Below, piece after piece: positions 14,119 to 29,000 of a stretch of DNA of 64,000 nt (position 1 is the stretch's first letter; each line of letters opens with the position of its first letter). The translations under genes were made by a program, and so were the position numbers. This DNA comes from Numida meleagris (Eukaryota > Chordata > Aves > Galliformes > Numididae): the NCBI RefSeq assembly GCF_002078875.1, contig NC_034420.1:4463814-4527813 (forward strand). The letters are read 5' to 3'. A model generated the notes under the pieces. It was not told where the DNA came from, did not search any database, and saw nothing but the letters and a program-made list of their open reading frames with translations.

Positions 14119-17100
14119 CCATCAACAATTTGTTGACTGCCATTTTATTACGCTGCCCTTTACAAGCTTGTGTATGTTACTACATCAGTTACTTTCGCTC
14201 CTTCCCTCTGTAGGCACCTTTCAATATTTATTCCTTACAACTGCAAAGAGCACAGATGAGGATGGCAACTGTTCCCTCCAAGGCAGCTGAGCCATCCCTA
14301 TTTTTTCATATGAAACATCTAAAACTAATGTCACAGAAGTAAGTTCCCAAGCTCTGTTTCTCCAACAGTTATAAAAAAAAGTTTGCTGCTAGTGCCCAAA
14401 GGAAATAATTATTTAAATGTTGAGTCACTTTTAAAATTGTGTCATCCAAAGAGAAGTCTCAGTGGGTATTACCTTGCTCTGACACTCACAGGGAGTTAAA
14501 CCTAATTGCATTTAGGGTTATCTCTAGCAGCTACACTCAGAATCCAACACCCTCAAGAGAACTATTGTTCTAACTAATCTATTTATTAGGCTATTATTCA
14601 GATTTAATACAGTCTTTTCAAAAAAATAAAAAATAAAAAAACCTCAAAGGGATAGTAATGGATTTTGCAGTCATCAGACATAGATATGACCTACAATATC
14701 CAGTCCTGTCAAGTTAAAAAAAAAAATGCTTTTGTAAGGAAATCTTTAGATCATTAAGTTAATTTTATGCCTTATCATATGCCACATTTCACAGCTGGAA
14801 GGAGTAAAGTCCCTGTGAATTTACTACGCTCTCCTCTTACACATTCCTCTAAAATGCAAATCCCCCATGTCCAGAAGTTCTTTTGCTTCTACACAAAGAA
14901 ATCTGCTTTCCATACATTATTTGGACGAATCTCAGTCCAAATTCAAAATCAATCTTGATACAGCTACTTTTAAATAACAGTAAAAGTACAAGCGACACTT
15001 ACTTAAAAATGGGTGTCTTGTTTAAAAAAACAAATACTGTATTGCCAAAATCCATCTTCTGCAACATTCACAATGCTCAGACGAGCTTCTTGCCTCCCCT
15101 ACAGTATTCAGTAGATTCATTTTCTTCTCTCCTCACATCACCCTTTTCAGAAACTGACCCTCTGCATTCAACATTCTATTACTTTTTAACACTCACTTCA
15201 TCTCCCTCACATCCCAACAGGCTTCCGCTAGGCTAGGCACTCAGACAAGACCTACAGGAGGTCTTCTTGCAGCTCCGCAGAAATGCTGGCAGGGAAAGGC
15301 TGCAACTGCTCTTCTTACTTCCATTCCTTCCCAGCACCATGCCGTGGTACCCACAACAAAAAAGTGCCTGCACATCCTGTGGAGCCACAGAGGTCCCACC
15401 CAGCAAGGCCCAGCAGCCCCTTCTTTCTTCCAGCAGGGAGGCCCAGCATCAAGTCAATGTTCAAAACATTCAAAGAGACTTCAAATCATAACATCTTCCA
15501 GAATAAAACAAAAAAAGCTCTTATCAATGCAGTAACTTCAGTATCACTCATCATCTGACCCTCTCATTATGTAGCTTTGTTCTCTCTTGCTAAGAGCTAC
15601 TGTTTGTTTGTTCTTAAATTGCTAAGTTAATTCACTGATGAGCATCAGCCACCTCTACTCTACTTTTACTTACTGATCTCTGTTCTTTCTACAGCAAGTT
15701 AGTTCTATAGAGAAAAAATCTAGTTACAGGTTTCAAGTGATTTACTTGGTAAATTCTAATTTATCACAATTCACAAAAGGAAAAGTAGACAAACTCACAA
15801 TTTTACTGTATAATTTATTTGGGAAAAATCACTAAGGGAAAGAATTCAATCTCACATTTTAACAACTATCTCTTCAGTCTCTATATCACGATTGCTTACC
15901 GCTCTGAAACAAATTTATTCTCTGCACCCTTTGACAAAGAACACAAGTACAACCTGTAGTGAGTCAGATCGAAGATCTTTTATCACATCTCTGGCCTAAG
16001 GTAAAGCCTAAAACTAGACAAAACATACGCTGACAATTCTGCAGAATATTCTCCCAGACTCCAGAAGTTGGTGTTCCAGATTTCCTAAATTCTTCATTCA
16101 GTAGTTCTGGTTGACCTTTTCTCAAGTTACTCTTTGAGAAAGTGAACTGTAAATTGTTACTACTTACAAAGTCCAAATACAACAAGTCCAACAACTTCCC
16201 TGAATGTTATTTGTAGAAGTACGTTACAGTTCATATGTGATCTGCTATTGGTTAATTTGATGTTGCACAGCTCCCATGCAGGAAAAAAAGCAGTGAGCAA
16301 TCGTTACGTATTGACATTCTCTATGCCACTCATCCCTGTGCAGACAATTGCCACAAGTCACCGTTTTTAACACTAAATATTATTAAACTACTAGGGTATT
16401 CTTCACAAGGAAAATATGCCATACGTTAGGTAACTCATGTCACTCACTCATGCCATCTGCTGTTTGACAACATCCTTCTTCAAACAGAAGGATGAGAATT
16501 CAACATAACGTTCAAGGTACGGACATCCCATACCTTTATGCAACGGCACTAATGACACCTCCTGTTTTGTTCTCTACATACACTTCCTGTTAGCTCATCT
16601 TGCACGTTGTACAAAGGGCATTGTTTGCATTACTGTAATTCTGAATGGCTATTCTTTTGTAGGACTGCAGTTGTGCTAGCACAGCTTTCCTGAATAAGGA
16701 CAGTTCAGAGCCCAACACATTTCCTCATCAATTATGAACCTCTCCTGCTCTTCCCAGTCACTCAGCATCACAAGAGTCTTCATGACATTTTTCAGTCGTT
16801 GTCTTCACTACCCTAAATAACCCCTGGCATACAAAGAACTGTCAATTCACTGCACATCTTCTTTTCTTCAGCTCATTTGAAGAATGCCAAAATGCAGTTT
16901 ACCGGATGAATGGAAAAACTAAGTGCAGAGGGAGATAGCAACATACTCAAAAGAACAAACCAATTCAGCTCTTCTAGGCAACAACTTCTGTTCACCTTAC
17001 ACATCATAGTATCTGCTTCCTCCTGCATACAAACATATGCTGGTAGCAGATACTCTCATCCATTTACTGACAGACAGAATCTAGCCTTAAGGACTCTGCC

Positions 17101-19989
17101 CAGTTTCTACAAACCAAGCAGACTATTTAAGAGCCAGAATAACTGCCAGGAGAAGACAGACATACATAAACACATTACAAGTTCATGCTGTGCACTGTTA
17201 GAAAGCATGAGAATGACTCAAAAGGGATAACGTTTTAGAGTAAATAAAGATAGAAAATACTTTCTGCATGTACCAGAAGATTATTTATGATGCGAAAAAC
17301 ACTGCAATATATATTCTATTTAAACTACAAATACCGACTCATGCGGTGAGTGACCTAGTTTCCTTTTCATTTTCAGTGTATTTTTAGTTATTCCCACGTG
17401 ACTTGTGTTTTCATTAAAAACTTGAGAATATGTCCTTTTGAAGTCTGATGGAGACTGAATGGACATGCAATGCTTTGTAGAGAATACAGAAGCATTTTCC
17501 CCCCAATGTTCTCTCTCTCAAAGTCATACTTCTAACAGGAATTTACTTGAAGAGCAAATAAGTATAATTTGTTTTCCCCTCTTACCTTTCCTTCACAGGA
17601 ATTTAAATGCAAATGTGAGGTAGCATGAACACCAACAAATGCATCAGCTGGTATTGCAGTCTAATGACAGCACTTACACACTTACAAAACAAAAGAGATG
17701 CTGCACTCTCCTGCTCGCTGCCACAGCACTCGGAACTCCAGCAGCATTCTGTACAGCTTATTTTTGCAACCAAATTTATAGATAGCCTTAGAAAATCATG
17801 GCATATTTGTACAGAGTTAGCGTCATTAATTTCCACAACCTAGTGGAATAACAAACAACATTTAATTTAGACAGAGATCTAGAATTTCAGAGCAGTTAGT
17901 ATTTGATTTTTTTTCTAACCCTTCTCCAGCACTGAATTAAATTACACTATATTTTGTCTTATAAACAGGCAAAAATATTGCATAAAAACCTAGCTTCAAA
18001 TGAAAGCTCGATTTCAGTCATGATCTTGCTAATCATATTAGGACATTCTAGGCTACTCTACAGATCTCTGTTTTTTAAATTCAAAAGGTTATGTGCATGT
18101 TGACAGCTCTGTGTGCTCATAAGGCTATTGCTGCTTAGCCTGTCTGCTATCACATGCTCCACGAATTCAGTTTGAAGCTGCAGTTTTCAAATATTTTGTC
18201 AATCACAGTTTATCAAATGCATTCTGTTAAGGCAGCTGTGAGAACAAGCTTCAGTAATGACAAGATGTCTTAGCTCCTGTTCATTCTATCCTCAAGTCAT
18301 CAACTCTTATTTTTATCTCTGAGGAAGAGCAATACTCTGATTAGCTCTACCTGTTCACTAAGCGGGCAGTCGAGTTGCTGTGTTGGCAATGCTTCTGATC
18401 AACAGAACAAGGAGTATCAATAGATTCTCAGCAGGCCATTTATGGCTACTTTTTCCCTTATGATAAGTGCTATTCTGAAAATACTACCGGCACTCTGCAC
18501 ATAGAAGTGATTGAGAAAAAAGATACGGTGCAGGTTGTCAATTTATCCTGAAACAGTCTCTAGTGAATAGATAGAAATCATCTAAACCACAGAAGAAAAC
18601 AGTGCTATTGCACAGAATTGCCAAGCTCCCCACAAAACATTGCAGACAAAATTCTGGCCTCTGTTACACACACCTAAACTCCAAATGATGTCAGTATACG
18701 TCACTATTTGCATACATTATATTTTCACCCTTATTATCATGGAAATGCCATAAGCATAAGGCAGTACATAGTCTATTTCCAAACACTTCAGCTGATCAAA
18801 AAGTGTGACATTTGATCCTATACACGGCCTCTTGTGGTATATAAGAATGTAGAAAAGAACTGCTCAAAAGCAGTTCTACTTTAAAAAGAATGTAGAAAAT
18901 CTCAGTCTTCAGAACACAGAAAGCAAGGGAAAAAAAGCAAGTGATGACTTGAATTTTAGAAATACCAAATTCTTCCTGCACCAGTTGAAGTTATACAGAA
19001 AATAGCACCTGAAAATAGATCTTACGTGAACTTATGACAAAATTTTCAACTGTTTTGCATCATATTTATGACATATAAAAAAGGAAAAAAGCAATAAATG
19101 GGCCAGAGTAGTCTCAAAACTAAGAGAAAAATCCTTAGGATATGAATAGGAGATATCAGGCTACCCTAAACCACTGTCTCTTTGCCAGCCCTAGCACGGG
19201 AGAAGGTTAGAAACAACACTGGGGTGATGGCAAAGGTGCAAAAAAAGGCAGAGATAGGACCACAGCATATGAACATATCAATAAGCACGTGGGGAAAGCT
19301 AGCCTGATGTTGTTTCATAGCACTGTAGATGGGTTTTGTGAAAGACCAAGCTGAAATCAGAAGTACAGAAAGAACTGTTGCATCCTTTCAACACACCCCA
19401 ACTCCCTCTTAAGACAGCTATTTTTAGATTATGATCCCTAAGGAAGCCATAAAGCTCATGAGAGAATTCTCAGTTCCAAAGAAAGAAAAACATTACTATT
19501 GGAACAACAGCATGAACATAGGCTTTTTGCTATTTTAAAAGGCAAATGTGTGCACTTTGCTGAATCACGTAGCTGCATTAAGAATTGGAAACTTTTGAAC
19601 TCAATGCAGATGATGCTCAGAGTTCATAATGCAACGGGATAATCTCCCAAGTTTGAAAATCTGATGATACAAACTGATGGTGGCTGATCCTCCTGAAAAA
19701 TTAAGATGATCATTATAATAAAACAGGACCAACCCTTGTCAGTACAGCTGATCAACTCGAAGAAACTATTAATATTTCAGTTTTACTGACATGTAGAATA
19801 TGAAGGAGACTGAAATAAAAGCAACAACAACAACAAAATCAAGTAAAAGTCAATGACAAACTGCATTTTTTCAGCTTTCGCCTGCTCTACTTTTTCACTC
19901 CGTATACGGGTCAAATTCACCACATGATTTTAGATGTTCACAGAAAAACTACCTCAGGTTCACAGGTATTTTTCCTCATACAAAATTGT

Positions 19990-20007
19990 AAAAAAAAAAA
20001 AAAAAAA
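19990..20007. repeat. Poly-A tract
   Basis: About eighteen A residues. No AATAAA lies in the preceding 40 bases, so a retrocopy tail is not supported. Confidence 0.7.
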
Positions 20008-20706
20008 GCTACATAGTTATTATACTGCCTGTCCACTGCACTTGCCATGCTGGTATATAACAAAGCAATAAACTCAGTATGGGAAGGAAAAGTTGGAGTC
20101 AGCATGTCTGAAAAGACACTCAAGTAGGTGAGAAAGCAAACCGGCACCAGTGCACCATAGTGGGTTACTATTCTTTACATTCTACCCAGTCTTTAGCAAC
20201 TGTAACAACACTTCAGAAAAGATACAAGATGAAACTTACTACTTCTGAGCTACGCAAGTAAGAGGTGCCACATTTGAAACAGCCTTTTCAAAAACAAAGA
20301 TTTTAAGGTTTATCTTAATAACCTTTCCCTCCTACCTTTACAAGCTCCCACTGACAAAACCCTTCAAAACTGCTACAGGCTGGTCAACATCTCCAGCATG
20401 CCCTAAAAAAAATACAGGTGTTGTGTACTTAACTGAGACACTTAGACCGTGCCCCAATTCTAGACAGAGCAAACACCTGAAAGCAGCTATTTACTCAGTG
20501 GAGAGAAACAGGCATGGCAGGGATATGTGCAGAGAGAAATTTGTCTACCTAGCTTAAATGAATAAACTGAAGACAAATTGGTCTTCCTCCAGAAAGTATT
20601 CAAAGGCATCCACTCGCTACAGACTCTGTGAGGAAATCAAGTGCTTCAGTTACAAAATTGCATCATTAAGCACAAGCTGCAAAACGATGCAGACTAAACC
20701 TGTGGG

Positions 20707-20744
20707 TTTTTTTTTTTTTGTTTTTGTTTTTTTTTTTTTTTTTT
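20707..20744. repeat. Poly-T tract with G interruptions
   Basis: About 38 bases of T with two single G breaks, in the unique region between CR1-containing segments. Likely length-polymorphic. Confidence 0.75.
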
Positions 20745-23700
20745 ACTCCTTTCTTTTAATTCCAGAAATTCCAGGTAAAAACAATCTCACTGAAAAAATT
20801 CTGGAGTGATTGGATAATATAAATTGAAACAGCAAACAGAGAAAATATCAGGTTTACATGCCACTAAACATGAAGAACCCTTGGCTGCAGGAAGGTAAGG
20901 ATACAGCTGTTCCAGCCAGGCAACGATGAGAGCTCCTGTGGCTGAGCCCACAACCTCCACTGCCTCACAACATTCTAGAGATCCAGCAAGTTTTTCCACT
21001 TGCTTTGTTCCCGGTTTCTGATTGTCTGAGGAAGCTCACTTACTGCATGCATACTCAATTCAGATTCCACAGCACATCATCAGTTGAGGGGAAGAAGTGT
21101 GTAAGGGAACACAACGTTTTAAATTCATACCCCCAAATCCCGTCTACTTAGTCACTAAATGGAAAAGTGAAACCTTGATATTGAAATTCCACACTGACTT
21201 TCTGAGTAGATAATTCCAACAACTTATACATAGGATTTGCCAAACACCTCATCATAATGAGAATGTACAGAGATAAGACTTACTACAGTTCCAGTACATA
21301 AATAATAGTAAGAGAACATTCATGTGCCAGAGTACCTATGTGTATGTACAAATTCAGTGCAATATACATTATCGTGTCAGTTCTATTCCTTTAGACGATA
21401 TAGAGGATGTGATTTTAATTAAAGGCAAAGTTTTTCTAATATTATTCTTGAAGACTTCAGTTGTGCATCTTTACAGATCATCTATGATGTTCCATGAGTC
21501 TACACCTAAAAACAGGACATGAATAGATCTAAGTGGGAAATTTAGGACAGTATCTGCATTGCATGCAGCAAATACAGCAGGCAAATACTGCCACGGTCTC
21601 CCTTACATGAAACAAGGGTACAGAAGATTTTTGTATGAGCAGAACTATGAGATACTGAGTTAATTTGCTTTCAAATATTAGAAGTAGTTGATTCTCCGCT
21701 CATTTCCATCTTTCTAAGAATCATCTTAACACTAACTACATTAATGTAACTGCATTAGTCCACTGAATGCATTTTCATAGTACAACGTTCTTCACAAAAC
21801 CTTGAGGTTAATAAACATTATGTATACTGTATTTATTTAATATTTTAATTCTCTGTTTCTTAAAAGAAAAAGGAAGTATTTTCTTACAAATGTAGCAGTC
21901 TAAAAATGATGTAAGAGGGAAACAGCAAAATTGGGACATTATAAACTACTTTTTTTGTTTAGTGCATCTTGAAGAGGTGGATATATTAAAAATAGGGCGA
22001 CTGATAGGATATTTAGGAATGTTTATTGAGAGGTACCTGGCAGAGCTGCATAATCAGAATGAATTACATCTGTCCCACAGCAGAAACATGTTTCCTTTTT
22101 ACAATCGTCTTTGAAATCTAACTAACCTGAAGATTCTGCTGAACTGCACAACTAAAGCTAATGCTGATTTTAATGTTACAGTGCATCAGTTCTTTCTGGT
22201 CCTTCTTTTTGATCGTCACACAATAACAATCTACAACCTTTCATGGCTCCCCATCATGCAATCCCAATTTGTGCATACACAACCACATACACAAAACAAT
22301 GAAAGTGAACTGTATCTATAGCTATGGCAGCACGCCTTACACTGACAGTGCCATACTTCAGTATTTAAAGAGTAAACCAGCTGTTTTTATTCACTGAAAT
22401 TATTCATCTCTCACAACTCTACAACTTGCTGAGCATTTTTTATATCCTATTATTCTCCTGTATAGGCCCCAACCCTACCTTTATATTTCTTTCCTTCTCT
22501 CCGCACTTTTCTTTTGTTTTTGCATGCGTGTGTTAGACCATCATAATCTTCAATTAAATGTAGATATCAGCTCTCAAAACAACTACTACAGGTCATGCCA
22601 GTGGGAAATGACAAGTTATCAACTCCCTAATGATACTAAAGGTCTGCAGGAATTTTAATTCTCCAGCAAGTTAATGCTTAATTTATTCTGCTTTTCTTAT
22701 TTTACAACTAGAGATATTTACACTGATAAGAACACCTTCATCTGTACTGATATCAATACTATCCAGCAATCCATGTGATGTTCACGCTTCCACACATCTA
22801 ACATTTAATCGCTTTAGCATGGCCCTGACCTTACTATTTTAGGGAACAGAAATGCATCGAGGAAGGACAAACTGAGGAGATCAGGTGAAATGAGTTTCCC
22901 AAATCATTAACATCATGAAGTGCAAAGATTCAGTGTGTTACTTCAGCTTCATAGGATATAATTACATGTTTTGATTAGCAGATATATTTTCCCAGACTCA
23001 GGTGTCAACAAGGGTTCAAGTATATAACATGTATAAATGGGTGCTAATTTTACTAGTCATGAAAATGTGTTTCACTAATTACATTTATATCCTTTTAGCC
23101 AATTTTAATTCTATATTGCTTCTCCATGGCACATCTTCCTGTTTATTTCCTTAGAATGACATTTGAGCTCTTCCAAATGATACTGATTCTAAAATTCAGT
23201 AGGCTTGACAAGTTACTTCCCCGCTGAAAATCTATCCCAGTCATGAAAATGTAACGAGATTTACAGGAGTCTGTACAACTTTGTGGTCATTTCTGTTCCA
23301 CTGTGAATTGTATCCCACTTAAAATGTTACAGTCTGGGACTGAAATCCTAGAGCAACAGTGGTACTCATCTTCTACCCAGGTGCCTCTGGCCAGGACTGT
23401 AAGAACTTCTGACAGTTTGCACTACAATACAAGCCATCACGCCTGCTTTATGAGAGCAGAGACCTTTTTTGAGCCATGCAGTTTCCTGACAGTGTCTTTT
23501 ATATTTTCCTAGCATAAATCAGACAAAGAGTGACAAATGAAAAAATCTCTTTCTAGACAATTAGCCATGCTATAGCAAAATCATTATGGAAACCAAGGCT
23601 CTGGCTAGGAACATGAGATACAAATTATGAATCACAAATTGATGGAAATTAGAATGTTTAAGTAAGAATATGCTACAGTTCAGATTGTGAAACAGGATAA

Positions 23701-24259
23701 ATGACCCAAGATGCTAACAGTGATGCTGTCTGTACTTATCTCTTTGAGTACATTCAGAGCGTCATCTACTGCATGAATGGTATATTCACCAGACTATATA
23801 TTCACCACACTACTCTCGTCCCTGTGCCATCCGTGTCTCTCATTGCTATGTAGGACAATAGTGGTATAAAATGAATCTATGAGCTCTTCTGCTGCTTAAT
23901 GCTTCTCAGTGTCCTGGAAAATTCATCACGATGCTGAGTTGTTGCTCCTACCTACAGGCACATACAGCAGCAAAGAGAAAAAAAACAATATACAAAAGCC
24001 TTACTCTCTATGCAACTCTGTACATTTAAACATGAGGAAATTTATTTTTTTAAAAAAAGCTATGTAACAACTTCCTTAGCATGAGATAAACCTTCTTAAA
24101 CTAGTGCTAAGATCTCTTACCTTTCTTATATAATTAAATGCTTAGTATTAAGCTGATTGCTAAAATTGGCTAAAAATCATGGCAGTTCAGTCCTTTACCT
24201 TACAGCGTGACCCGACATGGTGCTGATGACGTGGATGAGAAAAAAACTTCAAATCATGT

Positions 24260-24280
24260 AAAAAAAAAAAAAAAAAAAAA
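24260..24280. repeat. Poly-A tract (about 21 bases)
   Basis: An uninterrupted A-run, the longest in the window, following ATCATGT. No polyadenylation signal is seen just upstream. Confidence 0.75.
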
Positions 24281-25179
24281 CGCAATAGGCTAAGAACAGA
24301 AAATTTCAGAGCACTGCTCCAGAAATCCAATCAATGCTTGGGAATCTGTTTAATCTATTCAAGTTTTGCTCTTGCCACTGATACTTCAAGACTCCTACTA
24401 TTATAAATGAGTAACTCAAAAGAAATAATTAAGAGAAAAATCACATGGAAATTACTAGTATATTCAGACTGTGTTACGTTATTACAGAAGAAAGAAAGCA
24501 CAGGGAGTAGATTAGTAAGTTTACACGTGAACTGATACAGTTATATCAATTACCAAAAACTGACAGACTTTTAAAACTCTATTAAGAACTTAATGCAAAA
24601 CCATTCATAGTGAATGATGCTAAAAATGACAATATGTGGCTTACACATTTCCCATGCAAATATTATGAAAAATGATTTACAGAACAGCATGTAGTTTTCT
24701 GATAAGACCTAATGATAATTAATGATTATTCTGAACATAACAAAAATACCTTTTCAAAACCTAACCAAAATTCAACTGTATGTATCATACAATACATTGT
24801 ACGGATGTCTGAATGGAGTCAGCAGTACTGTCTAGTTACTAAGGGATCAAAACTCTTCTTTTAAATGGCCTTGCTAAAGGTTTTAAGCACAGGCAGTCTC
24901 ATTTCAGTGAATGAGAACACTCACACAAAGAGGTAAACACATTAGCTTAATTGCTTTAATGACAAGTGGACTAAAAGTTCATCTTTTGCTTTTGGCTTTG
25001 AAAAATAATAAAAAAAAACCAACCCACCCCCAAACATTTATCTCAAGTTTCTTGCCTTTAATTAAATTTATTCTTACCCTATACAGTAGATCTCAGGAAG
25101 TACAGACCAAAGCACTGTGGATAGCACAGTACTCCATACATGTGATGCATATTTAAAATAATTCTTTCAGTGTTCTAGT

Positions 25180-25202
25180 TATATATATATATATATATAT
25201 AT
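25180..25202. repeat. (AT)n microsatellite
   Basis: Eleven perfect AT dinucleotides. Perfect repeats of this length are usually polymorphic and can extrude cruciforms. Confidence 0.9.
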
Positions 25203-25689
25203 CAAATCAAGTCTGCTACTATAACCAAACAAGGCATACATTCATGCTGCTTGTTCTGAACTTTAATTATTGCAACTCCTTTTCAGTCTTGACAACTTAC
25301 ATACTAAATTGTTACGGATTTTTTTTTTAATGCTGTTGCTGTTAATAATTGAGTAAGGTTATTCATTCCTGCTTTCACTGCTGATCATTAGAAGTGTAAA
25401 ATAGCACGAGAGAAATTGTGACAAAGGAAATAAATCTTATATTTAAGGCAAAAAAAAGGAGCAAACTTGTTAAATGCTGATTTTGCTTTTTACTTCAAAA
25501 AGTCAATACATTATGTTTAAAACTTATTATAATTTAATTATAAATTGCGTACAATAATATTTTAAAAGTATTTCAGTAGGTTGTAGCATATTTTGGTATC
25601 AGGTATTAATGTTAAGAATAACAAAGTTGACCCTGCAGTTTTCAACCAAATGCTTGAAGAGATAAAAATCTAACCAATTAGCGGTCATC

Positions 25690-26010
25690 TCCGAACACTC
25701 AGAGGATGAAGTGTCCCAGAGGAACAGAAAGCAATATCTGCCCTTACAAAATGAGGGATAGGGGAAGAAGAGGAAATGAATAGATCTGTCAGCTTAACTG
25801 ATATAAAATGACACGGAGGCAATTGCTAAACATGAATTTTGTGAAGGTAAGAAAAGTAGATACGGAACAGCCAACATAGATTTGTTGCAAGTGAATTAAG
25901 AAACAAATCCAATTTCTTTCTTTAGCTAAAAGGGACAGTGTACAAAGGTACATGGTACAGAAAGGATTTCAACCTGATGTGCCAGATGGTGTGCTCTACA
26001 GTAATTTAAC
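25690..26010 (+). mobile_element. Old degraded LINE fragment, possibly CR1/L3-like reverse transcriptase region
   Basis: Scattered matches to the phrase pattern that surrounds the CR1 reverse transcriptase region: CAGCTTAACTGATATAAAATG, GGAGGCAATTGCTAAACATG, GAACAGCCAACATAGATTTG and AAACAAATCCAATTTC. The pattern resembles 'aacagccaacatggatttg...aaatc' seen in CR1-type coding segments. All frames are broken. Low certainty; a profile search against CR1 proteins would decide. Confidence 0.35.
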
Positions 26011-29000
26011 CACCACCATGAAAAGACACTGAAAAGAAGCCTGCCCCAAGGCACGACAAGCAATTCATTCCTGCACGATATTGTTCAGTGTTTCTCTTCA
26101 TAAGGACTACAAACTTCAGAGCTGGTTATCCTAAAGGACTGTGGAATCTAGATTTTATTTCATATTAAAAAAAAAAAAAAAGACCATAACTCTTTCATAA
26201 ATCACCCAGAAAATCAACAAGTAAATACCTGACCCACCTCAAGGAAAAGGAAAAAAAATTACGTGTATGTTTCAATCACACATATCACAAACATGCTCTA
26301 CATTTCAAAGCCCTCTATCAGTACCACATTATGATCCAAATACCATTTATGATAGTTCCTACCATTTAGGTTTTCAAGTGAAAAGAAGAAAAATTTGTTT
26401 CAGAAAAACATGAGGAAAAATATGACTTGCATGAGAAGCTGCAGAAAGAAAGGAATCCCCACTCCCTCACATCCCCCAGCTTGTCGTGAAGTGACAAGGA
26501 AACAGATGATGTGCCACGTTATTTTAAATAGTTAATGAACAGACTGAGTAAAGAGGAATGCATCCTTCAGAGAGCCATACAGAGTAACCACTTCAGGAAT
26601 TTGCCAATAAAAAGCTTTCTTTCATCACATTTGTCAGTACTTTCAGAGAACTGTATTAAGGATTTTCTATTTTGTATTGGCAGCACTTGTTACAAATTTG
26701 GGGAGTCTCTTTTTTGATGGTAATGTAATACCTTGAGCCTGGATGGGAAATGCCAGAAGGTACAGAAGAAACTGAGATGCACTGATGCTCCACAAACATT
26801 ATGTTCTTCTCAAGTAATGATGATGGGATTGCCTTAGAAGTAAGCCAATTTTTAGCAAATAAGCAATGCTATGCAATTACAAGCTATGTTATTCCAAAGC
26901 TTATTCTAGGCTTTCAACACTCAGTGGGGTTTACTGCTTATGCTATCTAACTTATTTCTTCATTTATGCTATCTAGTAACATCACCTGGACATGCAAAAT
27001 AGTGTCAGTCTCCATTCACAGGTTAGTACCACGCAAATAGTGCTGTCCCACTTCAGAACACACAGAAAATTAGTACCTTGATCCCATTTATTTTTCACTT
27101 ACAAAAATCTTGCTGGAGATCTATTTTCAAGGATGAAGACTTGACACACTTTCTTAGAAGGATGAGAAGTGCACTTCTTTATTGCACTGGGAAGACAACT
27201 AGCAGATGCCAAGCACCTTCCTCCTACTGTGCTGTACAGCCGGCCTGCACATTAGAAGCTCACTTTAACTCCTGCTGTAACACATCCTAGCTACTACTTT
27301 TTTAATTCACAGATTAAAATTTTCAAGTAAAATATAAAGACATCATTACCTTTCTCAAGCTAAGTGCACTTTTGATATACTTTCAGGTTATTATTAGTTC
27401 ATCTAGTTATTCAGAAACAAGAAGACTTAAACAGTGAACTTCTAGATGAGCACAGCGTGTCTTTGGGTAGCATAATACAGCTGGGAAGCAAAATAATCAT
27501 CATGAAATACATGGCCTGCCGTGCACACATGACTTTAACAGAATTAACTCTGTATTTAAACATCAGAAATAAAAAGTACAATACCTGAATATTCATGCAA
27601 TAACATCACTACCAGTAGCTACAGTAGCTCTCAAATATATTTTTAATGTGGAATTAGCTTATGAGCCATTTCTATTTTTCTACCATGAAAACCATCGCCA
27701 GTTTTTGTCATGACTTACATCGTATTTAGGGCTTCTGTCAGGGAAAGTGTTAATTACAAACACGTATGTACTATTTAGAAAGCCTAAAGTGGAAGGAACA
27801 AAAAAAGCAAAAGAAAACATCAACTCTTAGCATCTAATACGTACAGCAACTATCTGCTGAATGCATCTTGAAAAGACAAGGAGCCTCAAAGGGACCTTAA
27901 GCTTACTACCTCTTTTTCGAAGGAAAAGAAAAAAGTATCAAACTGAAAACTTATGTGAACAGAAATTACACCATCCAATCACCATATATAACTTCACTTC
28001 ACAGAAATGTTTACATATAACATTGAACTGTAAAACGGTCCTTACTGCCATTGGTAGTATTTACACACCAAACGTATTGCAGAACAAATATTTTTCATAA
28101 TTAATTCAGTGTTACATGTGGTTTGTTGCTAAGCTATTGATGAAAACATTCAATTTAATAAAATTCAGCTTTTTCCTCTGTATTCCCTCTCCTGATTCTA
28201 TTGTCGCTAATTACAGCACCTTCCCTCTCTCTCTCACATACACACAGGGAAAGCTGCCAAGCAACTCCCTCTGGAGCCAATGTCATGGCTACTTTTCAGA
28301 TTACTAGGAGGGAATATGTAAACGGCACTGCCAAGTCCCCTATTCGCGGGGATTAAGCGTGTCATATCAGAACTCGTACTCTCAGATGAGTCAGTCTGAA
28401 GTCCTCCTGCCCCACCCTGACATCTCAGCGCAGTCAGCCCTGCTGGTTGCTACTCAGCTCATTCCTTACTGGTACCAAAGTCAAACTACCGGATTAAATC
28501 TGGCACCAAAATATTTCAGTACTAAAGCTGCTCATTTATATCCAAAACATCATCTAATTAGTATTAGAATCAGATGTTGAAATTTTAATCAAGAGTTCAA
28601 AATAACTGAATTTTGATACGGTTACAGATTAATGTTGGTATCCAAATGAAATACTCTGTCTCTACAAAAACTTATTTGACTTCTACTGTTTTATTCATGC
28701 TTATTCAAAGATACATCTGCGCTGAACTATTTTACTCATTATTTCTTAACATTTCTCACTAGTTTATCAAATCAGAAACAAAACCAGGGACAATAGCCCA
28801 CTCACTTTCACTTTTTAAACATCTGCCATTTCTTGAGGTGTAAATTTCCGTAGTTAAAAATGAAAAAATAGATGTTTCTTTCAAGTCTTGGTTGCAGTTT
28901 GCTCACCCAAATACAGATGAACCTTTGACCACAGTGGTTTGCCTCAGTCAGAACGACATTTGTTAGGAGAGCCTACCCACAAGTAGCACACTTCTTTGGC

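Larger units (their letters stand above)
13282..25179. other. No gene recognised; mostly unique sequence
   Basis: Holds several homopolymer tracts and a relatively GC-rich patch at about 15240-15460 without a matching gene. A coding-like minus-strand ORF lies at about 20787-21030 (see findings). Good splice-like motifs occur at several places, for example AAG|GTAAGA at 17586 on the minus strand, but no recognisable protein results. No transposon was recognised. Confidence 0.5.

Noticed and set aside
20340..20408. Minus-strand terminal exon with a T8 acceptor and a stop just before a donor-like site
   Set aside because: Only about 20 codons (HAGDVDQPVAVLKGFVSGSL), with no polyadenylation signal nearby and no protein match.
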